Assembly (NCBI RefSeq): GCF_001421805.1
Contig: NZ_LMLC01000001.1
Coordinates: 62,001 to 126,000 of the forward strand
Length of the DNA stretch: 64,000 bases
Source: Sphingomonas sp. Leaf34
Lineage (GTDB): Bacteria > Pseudomonadota > Alphaproteobacteria > Sphingomonadales > Sphingomonadaceae
Direction of reading: 5' to 3'
This document shows positions 26,682 to 35,714 of this stretch, in pieces. Within the stretch, counting starts at the first letter, position 1. Every line of letters begins with the position of its first letter. The notes below the pieces were generated by a model. The model saw only the letters and a program-made list of their open reading frames with translations. It searched no databases and was not told the origin of the DNA. A program made the position numbers and the translations under genes.

Positions 26682-27947
26682 TTATGCCGCGTCGCCGGCC
26701 TTCTTCTTCTCGGCATAGACGCGGATCGGTTCCTTGCGGCCCTCGATCACGTCCTTGTCGATCATCACCTCGTCGACGCCGTCCATGCCGGGCAGATCGA
26801 ACATCGTGTCGAGCAGGATGCTCTCCAGGATCGAACGAAGCCCGCGCGCACCGGTCTTGCGTTCGATGCCCTTCTTGGCGACCGAGACCAGCGCGTCGTC
26901 GGTAAAGCCGAGCGCGACGTCCTCCATTTCGAACAGCTTCTGGTACTGCTTGACCAGCGCGTTCTTCGGCTCCTTCAGGATCTTCACCAGCGCATCGACA
27001 TCGAGATCCTCGAGCGTCGCGATCACCGGCAGGCGCCCCACGAACTCGGGGATGAGCCCGAACTTGAGCAGATCCTCAGGCTCGACCGACTTCAGCGTCT
27101 CGCCGGTCTTGCGCTCGTCGGGCCCGGCGACATACGCGCCGAAGCCGATCGACTTGCCCTGCAGACGATCGCCGATGATCTTCTCGAGACCGGAAAACGC
27201 ACCGCCGCAGATGAACAGGATGTTCGTCGTATCCACCTGCAGGAACTCCTGCTGCGGATGCTTGCGCCCACCCTGTGGCGGCACCGACGCGGTCGTCCCC
27301 TCCATCAGCTTCAGCAGCGCCTGCTGCACGCCCTCGCCCGACACGTCGCGCGTGATCGACGGGTTCTCGGCCTTACGGCTGATCTTGTCGATCTCGTCGA
27401 TATAGACGATCCCGCGCTGCGCCCGCTCGACATTGTAGTCGGAGGCCTGGAGCAGCTTGAGGATGATGTTCTCGACATCCTCGCCGACATAACCCGCTTC
27501 GGTCAGCGTCGTAGCATCGGCCATCGTGAACGGCACGTCGAGGATGCGGGCGAGCGTCTGGGCAAGCAGCGTCTTGCCGCAACCCGTCGGCCCGACAAGC
27601 AGGATGTTCGACTTGGACAGCTCGACATCGGCACCCTTGGCGCCGTGGTTGAGCCGCTTGTAGTGATTGTGCACCGCTACCGACAGGACGCGCTTGGCGC
27701 GCTTCTGGCCGATCACATAATCGTCGAGGACGTCGCAGATCTCCTGCGGAGTCGGCACGCCGCCGTCCTTCTTGGACACCAGCGCCGACTTCGTCTCCTC
27801 ACGGATGATGTCGTTGCATAGCTCGACGCACTCGTCGCAGATGAAGACCGTCGGCCCGGCGATCAACTTGCGGACCTCGTGCTGCGACTTGCCGCAGAAC
27901 GAGCAATAGAGGGTGCTCTTCGAGTCGCCACCGCTCAGCTTCGTCAT
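26682..27947 (-). CDS. clpX: ClpXP ATP-binding subunit ClpX
   Basis: A 421-residue AAA+ unfoldase that feeds substrates to ClpP. The N-terminal zinc domain has C15, C18, C37 and C40. The Walker A is [11 protein letters not shown], Walker B VYIDEIDK, and the ClpP-contact loop IGFGA is present. Length is normal. It follows clpP on the same strand with a 123-base gap, the standard tig-clpP-clpX order; a glycosyltransferase and repeats are inserted between tig and clpP. A terminator follows. Confidence 0.98.
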   Translation of the reverse strand: MTKLSGGDSKSTLYCSFCGKSQHEVRKLIAGPTVFICDECVELCNDIIREETKSALVSKKDGGVPTPQEICDVLDDYVIGQKRAKRVLSVAVHNHYKRLNHGAKGADVELSKSNILLVGPTGCGKTLLAQTLARILDVPFTMADATTLTEAGYVGEDVENIILKLLQASDYNVERAQRGIVYIDEIDKISRKAENPSITRDVSGEGVQQALLKLMEGTTASVPPQGGRKHPQQEFLQVDTTNILFICGGAFSGLEKIIGDRLQGKSIGFGAYVAGPDERKTGETLKSVEPEDLLKFGLIPEFVGRLPVIATLEDLDVDALVKILKEPKNALVKQYQKLFEMEDVALGFTDDALVSVAKKGIERKTGARGLRSILESILLDTMFDLPGMDGVDEVMIDKDVIEGRKEPIRVYAEKKKAGDAA

Positions 27948-28070
27948 TCAATCACCTCTCGCGCATGTCGGTGCACGTGCCGTTTCCGGGGCCGCTACCG
28001 TAACGTACCCCGGAGTTCCTACAATCAAATAAACCGGCGGGACGTACGATTCGCCCCGTGCCGGCCCCGC

Positions 28071-28760
28071 TTAAGCGGGTTTCGCTGCATCGTCCGCCGG
28101 TGCCGGACGCTTGTCGAACACTTCGTCGACCAGACCGAAGTCCTTGGCCTCGTTCGCTTCGAGGAACGTATCGCGGTCCATCCGGCGCTCGATCTCTTCG
28201 ATCGGCTGACCGGTATACTGCGCGTACAGTTCATTCATGCGCTTGCGGATCCGCAGGATCTCGCGCGCCTGGATCTCGATGTCGCTGGCCATGCCCTGAG
28301 CACCACCCGATGGCTGATGGATCATGATGCGCGCGTTGGTCATCGCGACGCGCATGCCGGGCTCGCCGCTCGCGAGCAGGAAGCTGCCCATCGAGGCGGC
28401 CTGGCCGATGCACACCGTGCCGACGCGCGGGCGAATGTACCGCATCGTGTCATGGATCGCCATGCCCGCCGTGACGACACCGCCCGGCGAGTTGATGTAC
28501 ATGAAGATGTCTTTCTTCGGGTTCTCGGACTCGAGGAAGAGCAGCTGTGCGGTGATCAGCGAGGCCATGCCGTCCTCGACGCCACCGGTCACGAAGATGA
28601 TGCGCTCGCGGAGCAGGCGCGAGAAGATGTCGAACGAGCGCTCTCCGCGGTTCGACTGCTCGATGACGATGGGAACCAGGCCTGCTTGCGTCTGCTGCAG
28701 GCCGAGCCCGGCGCTGGCCAATGGGCTAGCAAAGTCGCCGGTCTCGAACGGATTGTGCAT
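28071..28760 (-). CDS. clpP: ATP-dependent Clp protease proteolytic subunit
   Basis: A 229-residue serine protease forming the barrel of ClpXP. Catalytic S123 is in [12 protein letters not shown]148 in MIHQPSGG, and the aspartate follows in the [11 protein letters not shown] region. The N-terminus is longer than the E. coli mature form, and the processing site is not evident. The C-terminal tail ([13 protein letters not shown]) is alanine/proline-rich. ATG 28760 (MHNPFETG) is preferred to an upstream start at 28820 that would add non-conserved sequence. Confidence 0.97.
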   Translation of the reverse strand: MHNPFETGDFASPLASAGLGLQQTQAGLVPIVIEQSNRGERSFDIFSRLLRERIIFVTGGVEDGMASLITAQLLFLESENPKKDIFMYINSPGGVVTAGMAIHDTMRYIRPRVGTVCIGQAASMGSFLLASGEPGMRVAMTNARIMIHQPSGGAQGMASDIEIQAREILRIRKRMNELYAQYTGQPIEEIERRMDRDTFLEANEAKDFGLVDEVFDKRPAPADDAAKPA

Positions 28761-28876
28761 GGAAATCTCTCTTATGCCCCAGTGAACTGCCAACATCGGC
28801 GCTCGCACGGGGGAGTTCAAGCCCTGCCCGCCCTCGCCCTAGCGCGGATCGGCTGTCCCAGGCAGAGGCCAAACGA

Positions 28877-28999
28877 TCCTCCCCCGCCAGGGGGAGGTGG
28901 CGCCGAAGGCGTCGGAGGGGGAGGACACGGACCAGAGGTTTCGCTTACCTCCCCCTCCGTCTGGCTAACGCCAGCCACCTCCCCCTGGCGGGGGAGGAT
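28877..28999. repeat. REPIN-like paired hairpin, family 1, copy B
   Basis: GATCCTCCCCCGCCAGGGGG through CTGGCGGGGGAGGAT, with internal GGCGCCGAAGGCGTC and CGTCTGGCTAACGCCAGCC arms. It lies between the glycosyltransferase gene and clpP, both on the reverse strand. Confidence 0.85.
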
Positions 29000-29018
29000 G
29001 ACAGCAGGGGCATTGGAG

Positions 29019-29945
29019 TCAGATGCCGGGTGCGGGATAGGCGAGATACGCCAGCCGCCGCACCTCGCGCCGACCGCGGACAACGGTGTCCAGGATCAGG
29101 CCCGTGAACACGTTGAGCGCAGCGAAGATTCCGAGCCCGGTAATCAGGATCGCGGTCGGGAAGCGCGGCACCTGGTGGATCTCGATATAGGTCAGCACCA
29201 GCGGGATGCCGAGGACCAGCGCCAGCACCGCAAACGCCCCGCCGATCACACCGAAGAACCACAAGGGCCGCTCGATCCGGTACAAAGTGAAGATCGTCCG
29301 CAGGATCCGCCACCCGTCGCCATAGGTGCTGAGCTTCGATTCGGACCCCTCGGGCCGTGCGTAATAAGGCGTCTCGACCTCGCCAATCGGCATCTTGAGC
29401 TCGAGCGCGTGGACGCTGATCTCGGTCTCGATTTCGAACCCGGCGGACAGCGAGGGGAAGCTCTTCACGAACCGCCGCGAAAACACACGGTAGCCCGACA
29501 GGATATCGGTGAAGCTCCGCCCGAACAGTCGCGCGAGCATCCCCGTCAGCAGCGCGTTGCCGAAGCGGTGGCCGCGGCGATAGCTTTCCTGAACCTGGCT
29601 GATGCGCGAGCCGACGACCATGTCGAGCTGTTCGTCGAGCACGCGCGCGACCAGCGCCGGGGCGGAGGCAGCGTCATAAGTCGCGTCGCCATCGGCCATC
29701 ACATAGATATCGGCATCGATGTCCGCGAACATCCGCCGGACGACCGCGCCCTTGCCCTGGATCCGCTCGGTCCGCACCACGGCACCCGCCGCGCGCGCGA
29801 CCTCCACCGTCTGGTCGGCGCTGTTGTTGTCGTACACGTAGATGGTGGCACCCGGCAGCGCGGCGCGGAACCCCGCCACGGTCTGCGCGATCGCCGCCGC
29901 TTCGTTGTAGCAGGGGAGGAGGACGGCGATTCTCGGTTCGGTCAT
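29019..29945 (-). CDS. family 2 glycosyltransferase, polyprenyl-phosphate type
   Basis: A 308-residue GT-A glycosyltransferase: IAVLLPCYNEAAAI at the start, the nucleotide-sugar metal motif DGDATYD (about 80-86), and two C-terminal membrane helices (about 235-255 and 265-290, FFGVIGGAFAVLALVLGIPL and FPTAILITGLGIFAAL). This architecture matches dolichyl- or undecaprenyl-phosphate sugar transferases (DPM1/GtrB/ArnC-like), which charge a lipid carrier for envelope polysaccharides. The sugar is unknown. It separates tig from clpP and may be an insertion into that otherwise conserved order. Confidence 0.87.
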   Translation of the reverse strand: MTEPRIAVLLPCYNEAAAIAQTVAGFRAALPGATIYVYDNNSADQTVEVARAAGAVVRTERIQGKGAVVRRMFADIDADIYVMADGDATYDAASAPALVARVLDEQLDMVVGSRISQVQESYRRGHRFGNALLTGMLARLFGRSFTDILSGYRVFSRRFVKSFPSLSAGFEIETEISVHALELKMPIGEVETPYYARPEGSESKLSTYGDGWRILRTIFTLYRIERPLWFFGVIGGAFAVLALVLGIPLVLTYIEIHQVPRFPTAILITGLGIFAALNVFTGLILDTVVRGRREVRRLAYLAYPAPGI

Positions 29946-30016
29946 GCCCTGCCCTATCGTGCCGGAGGCTGCCTTGCAGATGCTATTTTCGGCCACCGAA
30001 CCCCCTGAAACGCAAA

Positions 30017-30116
30017 TCCCCGGCGGAGGCCGGGGTCCAGTCGGGGCAGGTCCATAACGGAGCTTTACGCGCCGTTATAGTAGCCTTTCCAACTGGACCC
30101 CGGCCTCCGCCGGGGA
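30017..30116. repeat. REPIN-like paired hairpin, family 3
   Basis: Arms TCCCCGGCGGAGGCCGGGG-TCCAG and CTGGA-CCCCGGCCTCCGCCGGGGA are near-perfect complements separated by about 50 bases. It lies between tig and the glycosyltransferase gene. Confidence 0.85.
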
Positions 30117-30168
30117 GGTGGCCCGAAAACGGGGTGCGTGCCTCAGCGACGAGGCACTCCGATCGGCG

Positions 30169-31824
30169 TTACGCCTCGGTCTTGGTCGGCGCCTTCTTGG
30201 CGCGCGGCTTCTTCACCGGTGCGTCGGCAGCTTCGGTACCCTCGGCATTCTCGGCCGCGACCGGCGACGACTCGGTCACCGCGGTCTCGGCCTCGACCGG
30301 TGCCGCCTTCTTCTTGGCAGGCGCCTTCTTTGCGGGCTTAGCCTCGTCCGCCGCGTCCGAAACCTGCGCCTCGTCCGTCACGGTCTCGTCCGCAGCAGTG
30401 TCGTCAGACGCAGGCTTGGCCTTCTTGGCAGCGGCCTTCTTCTTCGGCTTGTGGTTGTCGTGATCATGCACGTGCGTGCCGCTCGCGAAACCGTCCTCGC
30501 TCTCGATCGCAGCTTCCAGCTCTTCGCGGGTGGCTTCGCGATCGGTGATCTCGGCCTTCTCGAAGAGGAAGTCGACGACCTTGTCCTCGTACAGCGGCGC
30601 ACGCAGCTGGGCGGCCGCCATTGGCTCGGACTGCACATACTGCATGAACTGCTGACGCTGCTCGGCCGGATACTGCTGGGCAGCCTGGGCGAGCAGACGC
30701 TGCATTTCCTGGTTGGAAACCTCGACGCCGTTCGCCTGGCCGATCTCGGACAGGAGGAGCCCCAGGCGCACGCGACGCTCGGCGATCTTGCGGTAATCGT
30801 CGCGCTCGCCTTCCATCTCGGCCATTGCGGCCTCGGGATCGGCTTCGTGCGTGGCTTCGTGCTGGAGCTGCGACCAGATCTGGTTGAACTCGGCTTCCAC
30901 CATCGACGGCGGAACCTCGAAGTCGTGACCCTCGGCGAGCTGGTCGAGCAGCTTGCGCTTCATGTGCGTGCGCGTGAGCCCGTTATGCTCCTGCTCGATC
31001 TGACCCTTGAGCAGGCCCGTGAGCTGCTCGAGGCTCTCGAGACCCAGCGACTTGGCCAGATCCTCGTCGATCGCGCTCTCGCCCGCGGTCTTCACCGACT
31101 TGACGGTGATGTCGAACGTGGCCGGCTGACCCGCGAGCGACTTCTCCTGATACTCCTCGGGGAAGGTCACGTTCAGGACCTTGTCGTCGCCGGTCTTCAC
31201 GCCGACGAGCTGATCCTCGAAGCCTGGGATCAGACGCCCTGCGCCGAGTTCGACGCCCATGTCGGTGCCCGTGCCGCCGTCGAACGCGACGCCGTCGGCG
31301 GTCTTGCCGACGAAATCGACGGTGACGAGGTCGCCCATCTGCGCGACGTAATCGTCAGCGGCGTCGTCCCACTTCTTCTGCTGGTCGGCGAACTTCTGGA
31401 GCTGTTCGGTGACCGCCTCGTCGGCGACGGGCACGGTCAGGCGCTCGAGCTTCAGGCCGTCGATCGCGGGTGCCGGCACCTGCGGGAGAACCTCCAGCTC
31501 GACCTTGACGACCGCGTCCTTGCCGATGTCGTAGCCGTCTTCCAGCTCGACCGAAGGCTGCATCGCGGGACGCAGCTGCTTTTCGGCGACGAGAGTCTGG
31601 ACGCCCTCCTGGATCGCAGCATTCACCGCGTCCTGCGTCAGCGCCGGGCCGTGCATCTTGCGGATGAGGTTCGCCGGCACCTTGCCCGGACGGAAGCCCG
31701 GCATCTTCATCTGCGGCGCGAGGCGCTTCAGCTCGACATCGACCTTCGCATCGATATCCTTCGCAGTGATGGTGAGGGTGTAGGCGCGCTTGAGGCCCTC
31801 GTTCAACGTCTCGACAGTCTGCAT
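30169..31824 (-). CDS. tig: trigger factor with long C-terminal tail
   Basis: A ribosome-bound folding chaperone with prolyl isomerase activity. The 551 residues compare with about 430 in E. coli. The N-terminal ribosome-binding domain has the signature GFRPGKVPANLIRK (equivalent to GFRxGKxP), the FKBP-type domain has GDLVTVDFVGKTADG, and a helical chaperone domain follows. The last hundred residues or so are an extra low-complexity tail of lysine, alanine, proline and acidic residues (for example PKKKAAAKKAK, KKAPAKKKAAP, KPRAKKAP), preceded by HVHDHDNH. ATG 31824 is chosen; the upstream part of the frame overlaps tRNA-Leu. Confidence 0.96.
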   Translation of the reverse strand: MQTVETLNEGLKRAYTLTITAKDIDAKVDVELKRLAPQMKMPGFRPGKVPANLIRKMHGPALTQDAVNAAIQEGVQTLVAEKQLRPAMQPSVELEDGYDIGKDAVVKVELEVLPQVPAPAIDGLKLERLTVPVADEAVTEQLQKFADQQKKWDDAADDYVAQMGDLVTVDFVGKTADGVAFDGGTGTDMGVELGAGRLIPGFEDQLVGVKTGDDKVLNVTFPEEYQEKSLAGQPATFDITVKSVKTAGESAIDEDLAKSLGLESLEQLTGLLKGQIEQEHNGLTRTHMKRKLLDQLAEGHDFEVPPSMVEAEFNQIWSQLQHEATHEADPEAAMAEMEGERDDYRKIAERRVRLGLLLSEIGQANGVEVSNQEMQRLLAQAAQQYPAEQRQQFMQYVQSEPMAAAQLRAPLYEDKVVDFLFEKAEITDREATREELEAAIESEDGFASGTHVHDHDNHKPKKKAAAKKAKPASDDTAADETVTDEAQVSDAADEAKPAKKAPAKKKAAPVEAETAVTESSPVAAENAEGTEAADAPVKKPRAKKAPTKTEA

Positions 31825-31893
31825 GTCCGGCCTTTGTCTAAAAGAGCATTCGGGAAAAATTCGTCTGGGTGTCGCCCCGCCCGAGCGGCGGAG

Positions 31894-31978
31894 TGGTGCG
31901 GGCGAAGGGACTCGAACCCCCACATCTTGCGATGGCAGGACCTAAACCTGCTGCGTCTACCAGTTCCGCCACGCCCGC
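31894..31978 (-). tRNA. tRNA-Leu (TAG)
   Basis: An 85-base class II tRNA on the reverse strand with encoded CCA. Acceptor stem GCGGGCG/CGCCCGC; anticodon stem-loop CAGGT-TTAGG-TCCTG gives anticodon TAG (CUA/CUG leucine codons); a variable arm follows (CATCGCAAGATG); T arm GGTTCGAGTCC. It is 69 bases upstream of tig. Confidence 0.97.
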
Positions 31979-32101
31979 ACAGGACATCGCCGTAGCGGGC
32001 GCGTCTATACCAACGTTGTATGCCGGGGCAAGCACGCAAGGCAACACGGCGGGCAACTACACGGGATCGCACGCGTTGATGCGGAAGAAGGAGAGAGCAA
32101 C

Positions 32102-32257
32102 ATGGCTACCCAACCCCCCGCAGAATTCCCTACGCCCTCGTCGCCCGCCGAGCCAACGACGCCACCGCCGGAGTTCAATCCACCCGCACCCGACGTGGAC
32201 TATCCCGATCCGAGCGGACCCTCGACCGACCCCACCCCCATCCAGCCCGAAGTCTGA
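32102..32257 (+). CDS. tiny proline-rich acidic protein
   Basis: A 51-residue open frame, MATQPPAEFPTPSSP to IQPEV, with a strong Shine-Dalgarno (AAGGAGAG, 7-8 bases upstream). About one residue in three is proline, with many acidic residues and no cysteine, hydrophobic core or signal peptide, so it is probably intrinsically disordered. It is followed after 9 bases by a second small acidic gene, suggesting one operon. No family recognised. Confidence 0.6.
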   Translation: MATQPPAEFPTPSSPAEPTTPPPEFNPPAPDVDYPDPSGPSTDPTPIQPEV

Positions 32258-32266
32258 GGGACCATC

Positions 32267-32497
32267 ATGCCCGATACCAAGCCCTCTGCGCATGCCGGCA
32301 CTGATCCGGATACACGCCCCGAGGATCGCGACGCGGATACGCGCAGCGACATCGAACAGGCGGTCGCGTCGCGATCCGACGCGGTCGAACGCGGTGACGG
32401 TGGCGCCGAGCCCGAAACCTTCACCGACTCAGGGCTCCCCGACGGCGTCGGCGGCACCGGCGGCGTGACCAAGAACCAGGACTCCGACGCCCAGTAA
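32267..32497 (+). CDS. small acidic disordered protein
   Basis: A 76-residue protein rich in Asp, Glu, Gly, Ser and Thr (MPDTKPSAHAGTDPDTRPED at the start, NQDSDAQ at the end), without hydrophobic segments. GAGGGA lies at proper distance from the ATG and overlaps the stop of the upstream tiny gene. Composition suggests a soluble disordered or stress-related protein. No family recognised. Confidence 0.6.
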   Translation: MPDTKPSAHAGTDPDTRPEDRDADTRSDIEQAVASRSDAVERGDGGAEPETFTDSGLPDGVGGTGGVTKNQDSDAQ

Positions 32498-32509
32498 CCG
32501 CGAGCGTGG

Positions 32510-33166
32510 TCAGGGCTGCGGCAGATGGTGGCCGACGCGATACGCGTCGACCGCCATCAGCATACCCGCAATCTCCGCCGTCGAAAGCATCAGGATGCGC
32601 TCGCCGCCTGCCCTTGCCGTCACCTTGAATTGCCACGGCGTCATCACGCCCGGGATATAACGTTCCGCCTGCTGCCTGAGTACCGAGCCCGCGATCCTCA
32701 AGCCGATCGTTTCGGATCGGGGACAGATCCATCCTCGCCGACACACGGTTCGCAGCCGCGCGATCCGGTCGACACGGGCCGACAACGGGCCGCCGGGCGC
32801 TTCATAGGTCGCGCTGTCCCAACGCACCCAGCTGTAGGCGCGATATCGGATCGACGCATAGACCTGGTAACTCACCTGGCCCGTCGTCTTGTCGATGAAC
32901 GCGCGCAGGAACACATCGTCGGGCGCGTGCCCGCCGAACGACCGGTGCTCGACGAACCCGTTCGTCGAGGTGAGCGTCGCAACGCGGTCGAGCGCATCGT
33001 CAGACAATGTCGTCCGCGCCTGGAACGCCGACGGAGTCATCAAACGGAGCCGATCGACGTCGCCCTGGTTGCTCGACAAGACCGCAGACGGTGCAGCATG
33101 GCTCGGCACGACCAGCGCGGTCGCGGCCGCCAAGGCTATCGCTGCATAGCCACCGTGCTTCGCCAT
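32510..33166 (-). CDS. exported hypothetical protein
   Basis: A 218-residue protein with a signal peptide (about 1-24, ALAAATALVVPSHA-A). The mature part contains aromatic-rich strands (VSYQVYASIRYRAYSWVRWDSATYE, quoted in part) and a pair of cysteines (CRRGWIC, about 145-151). It ends with a predicted helix EIAGMLMAVDAYRVG. ATG 33166 follows GGGCGAG; the longer frame to 33280 is rejected because it lacks a ribosome-binding site and would hide the signal peptide. I do not recognise a named family. Confidence 0.7.
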   Translation of the reverse strand: MAKHGGYAAIALAAATALVVPSHAAPSAVLSSNQGDVDRLRLMTPSAFQARTTLSDDALDRVATLTSTNGFVEHRSFGGHAPDDVFLRAFIDKTTGQVSYQVYASIRYRAYSWVRWDSATYEAPGGPLSARVDRIARLRTVCRRGWICPRSETIGLRIAGSVLRQQAERYIPGVMTPWQFKVTARAGGERILMLSTAEIAGMLMAVDAYRVGHHLPQP

Positions 33167-33278
33167 ATCTCGCCCACCTTCGGTCCCTGCGGCACAGGGC
33201 ATAGCGCTTGCGAAACGCACCGGCGACGACAACCCGGACCGTTCTCGACCGTCTCGCCGCCGCCCGCCCGAATGATTC

Positions 33279-33980
33279 ATGACCGGTCAGCCTCGATACA
33301 GCTTGGCGCCGCTACTATGTTCCCGTTTCACCCTGTCGTCCGAGGACCCGCCGATCTTCTCCTTTCCCGATTTCGCCCAGCACCAGACGCTCTATGGCGC
33401 GATCGCCGTCGCGGTCCTCGTGCTAATCGTCGCGCAGCGGATTCCGGTCATTCGCACGCTGGTGAATGGTGCGATCACGCTCGCCCTCGTCGCGCTGCTG
33501 TTCGTCGCGATCGGCCAGCGGAGCCAGTTCGATCCCTATCTGGGCAAGATCACGAAGCTGCTCCGGATCGACGACCAGCAGGTCGTCGGCGGCGAAGTGC
33601 GGATCCGGATGTCGTCCGACGGGCATTTCTGGGCGCGTGCGCGGATCGATGGGGTCGAGCGCCGGTTGCTGATCGACAGCGGCGCGACGATCACCGCGCT
33701 GTCGACGAAGACCGCGGAAGCGGCCGGGATCGATGCGCGGCCGAGCGTCGTGCCGATCGTCCTGCAGACCGCCAATGGCGCGATTGCCGCGCAGTCGGGC
33801 AAGATCGGCGAACTGAAACTCGGCGCGATCGTCGCGCGTGATCTGCAGGTGGTGGTGTCGCCTGCGTTCGGGGACACCAGCGTGCTGGGGATGAACTTCC
33901 TGTCGCGCCTCGCCTCGTGGCGGGTCGAGGAGAATGTGCTGATCCTGGTGCCGCATCATCCGCAGAAGGTGGACGCGTAA
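33279..33980 (+). CDS. retropepsin-like aspartic protease, TIGR02281-type clan AA
   Basis: A 233-residue protein with two N-terminal membrane helices (about 40-55 and 62-80) and a C-terminal single-lobe aspartic protease domain. The active-site motif is LLIDSGAT (D133, S134, G135), followed by a flap-like region and GMNFLSRLASWRVEE, the closing motif of the family. Such bacterial retropepsin-like proteins are thought to act as dimers at the membrane; the substrate here is unknown. The start at 33279 has only a weak ribosome-binding site, and a shorter protein is possible. Confidence 0.82.
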   Translation: MTGQPRYSLAPLLCSRFTLSSEDPPIFSFPDFAQHQTLYGAIAVAVLVLIVAQRIPVIRTLVNGAITLALVALLFVAIGQRSQFDPYLGKITKLLRIDDQQVVGGEVRIRMSSDGHFWARARIDGVERRLLIDSGATITALSTKTAEAAGIDARPSVVPIVLQTANGAIAAQSGKIGELKLGAIVARDLQVVVSPAFGDTSVLGMNFLSRLASWRVEENVLILVPHHPQKVDA

Positions 33981-33995
33981 CGCTTCCGACCATAC

Positions 33996-34097
33996 CACCC
34001 CGGCGAAGGCCGGGGCCCAATTGGGCAGGTCCTGATAACGAAGCGCCGACCTTCGTTGGCACCGTTCCCCAATTGGGCCCCGGCCTTCGCCGGGGTG
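33996..34097. repeat. REPIN-like paired hairpin, family 3
   Basis: The two outer arms are perfect inverted complements of about 30 bases: CACCCCGGCGAAGGCCGGGG plus CCCAATTGGG on the left and the reverse on the right, with a 42-base spacer that itself contains GAAGCGCCGACCTTCG. It is the best-preserved family-3 copy. Confidence 0.9.
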
Positions 34098-34129
34098 GGG
34101 GCATCGTTGACGCTTTCTCTAACGCTCCA

Positions 34130-34209
34130 GTTCCCCCGCGAACGCGGGGGCCCAGGAATCAAGCAGTGCGGCGCTCCGTTACCCTGGACGCCCGCCTTCG
34201 CGGGAGAAC
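34130..34209. repeat. REPIN-like paired hairpin, family 3
   Basis: Arms GTTCCCCCGCGAACGCGGGGG-CCCAGG and CCTGGA-CGCCCGCCTTCGCGGGAGAAC. It is placed 32 bases after the preceding element, giving a two-element cluster between the aspartic protease gene and gatB. Confidence 0.75.
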
Positions 34210-34231
34210 GGAGAGGTTGGGAGCAAAGACG

Positions 34232-35713
34232 TTACGGCGCCACCGACTCCCCAAGCGCGCTCTTCAGCACCTCGTTCACCACGGCCGGGTTGGCCTTTCC
34301 CCCCATCGCCTTCATCGTCTGCCCGACAAAGAACCCGAACAGCTTGTCCTTGCCGCCACGGTAATCGGCGACCTTGTCAGCATTCGCGGCCATTACCTCG
34401 GCGATGACCTTCTCGATCTCACCCGTATCGCTGGTCTGCTTCAACCCGCGATCCTCGACCACCTTGCCCGCGCCGTCACCGGTCTCGAGCATCACCTCGA
34501 ACACCTGCTTGGCGAGACTGCCCGACAGCGTACCGTCGGCAATCAGCCCGAGCAGTTCGGCTGCCTGCGCCGGCGAGACCGGCGAGTTGGCAATATCCTT
34601 GCCGGTGCGGTTGAGCGCGCCGAACAGTTCCGACGTCGTCCAATTCGCCGCCGCCGCGGGCTTCACGCCCGCGTCGAGCAACGCATCGAACCAGCGCGCC
34701 GCCTCGACCTCGGCAGTCAGCACCGTCGCCTGATAGGCGGTGATCCCGAGCGCCTCGTACCGCGCCCGCTTCGCGTCGGGCAGTTCGGGCAGCGACGCAC
34801 GGCATTCCTCGAGGAACGCATCGTCGAGCACGAGCGGCAACAGATCGGGATCGGGGAAGTAGCGGTAATCATGCGCATCTTCCTTCGACCGCATCGAGCG
34901 CGTCTCGTTGCGATCGGGATCGTAGAGCCGCGTCTCCTGCTGGATCTTGCCGCCGGCCTCGAGCACCTCGACCTGGCGCCTGGCCTCCTGCTCGACCACC
35001 GCCATCACGAAGCGCACCGAATTGACGTTCTTCGTCTCGGTCCGCGTGCCAAGCTCGTCGCCCACCTTGCGCACGCTGACATTGACGTCCGCGCGCATCG
35101 AGCCCTCTTCCATGTTGCCGTCGCACGATCCGACATAGCGCAGGATCGACCGCAACTTGCGCAGATACGCCCCTGTTTCCGCCGGCGATGCCAGATCGGG
35201 CTTCGACACGATCTCCATCAGCGCGACGCCCGAGCGGTTGAGATCGACATAGGACTGGGTCGGATGCTGGTCATGCATCAGCTTGCCCGCATCCTGCTCG
35301 ACATGGATCCGCTCGACACCGATCCGCTTGCCGGCCGCGTCGGGGTTCTTGTCGTCGAGGCTGATGTCGATCGCGCCTTCGCCGACGATCGGATGATAGA
35401 GCTGGCTGATCTGATAGCCCTGCGGCAGATCGGCGTAGAAATAATTCTTCCGGTCGAACCGCGACCATTTGTTGATCTGCGCCTCGATCGCCATGCCGGT
35501 GCGCACCGCCTGGCGGATGCATTCGCGGTTCGGCACCGGCAGCATGCCGGGCATCGCCGCGTCGACGAGGCTGACCTGCGTGTTGGGCTCGGCACCGAAC
35601 GCGGTCGCTGCGCCCGAGAACAGCTTGGCGTTCGACGTCACCTGCGCATGGACTTCGAGGCCGACAACGACCTCCCACTCGCCGGTTTCGCCCTGGATTC
35701 TGTAATCGCTCAT
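34232..35713 (-). CDS. gatB: aspartyl/glutamyl-tRNA amidotransferase subunit B
   Basis: The tRNA-binding kinase subunit of GatCAB, which converts misacylated Glu-tRNA(Gln) (and Asp-tRNA(Asn)) to the amidated form. The 493 residues include GLEVHAQV near the start, [16 protein letters not shown], the metal-site region and [12 protein letters not shown], and a C-terminal YqeY-like tail domain. It is the third gene of gatC-gatA-gatB, starting one base after the gatA stop. Presence of the operon implies that glutaminyl-tRNA is made by transamidation. Confidence 0.98.
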   Translation of the reverse strand: MSDYRIQGETGEWEVVVGLEVHAQVTSNAKLFSGAATAFGAEPNTQVSLVDAAMPGMLPVPNRECIRQAVRTGMAIEAQINKWSRFDRKNYFYADLPQGYQISQLYHPIVGEGAIDISLDDKNPDAAGKRIGVERIHVEQDAGKLMHDQHPTQSYVDLNRSGVALMEIVSKPDLASPAETGAYLRKLRSILRYVGSCDGNMEEGSMRADVNVSVRKVGDELGTRTETKNVNSVRFVMAVVEQEARRQVEVLEAGGKIQQETRLYDPDRNETRSMRSKEDAHDYRYFPDPDLLPLVLDDAFLEECRASLPELPDAKRARYEALGITAYQATVLTAEVEAARWFDALLDAGVKPAAAANWTTSELFGALNRTGKDIANSPVSPAQAAELLGLIADGTLSGSLAKQVFEVMLETGDGAGKVVEDRGLKQTSDTGEIEKVIAEVMAANADKVADYRGGKDKLFGFFVGQTMKAMGGKANPAVVNEVLKSALGESVAP

Positions 35714-35714
35714 G

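Noticed and set aside
29019..29945. Cellulose or hyaluronan-type synthase
   Set aside because: The protein is too short and has two C-terminal helices without the Q-x-x-R-W motif of processive synthases. A polyprenyl-phosphate sugar transferase fits better.
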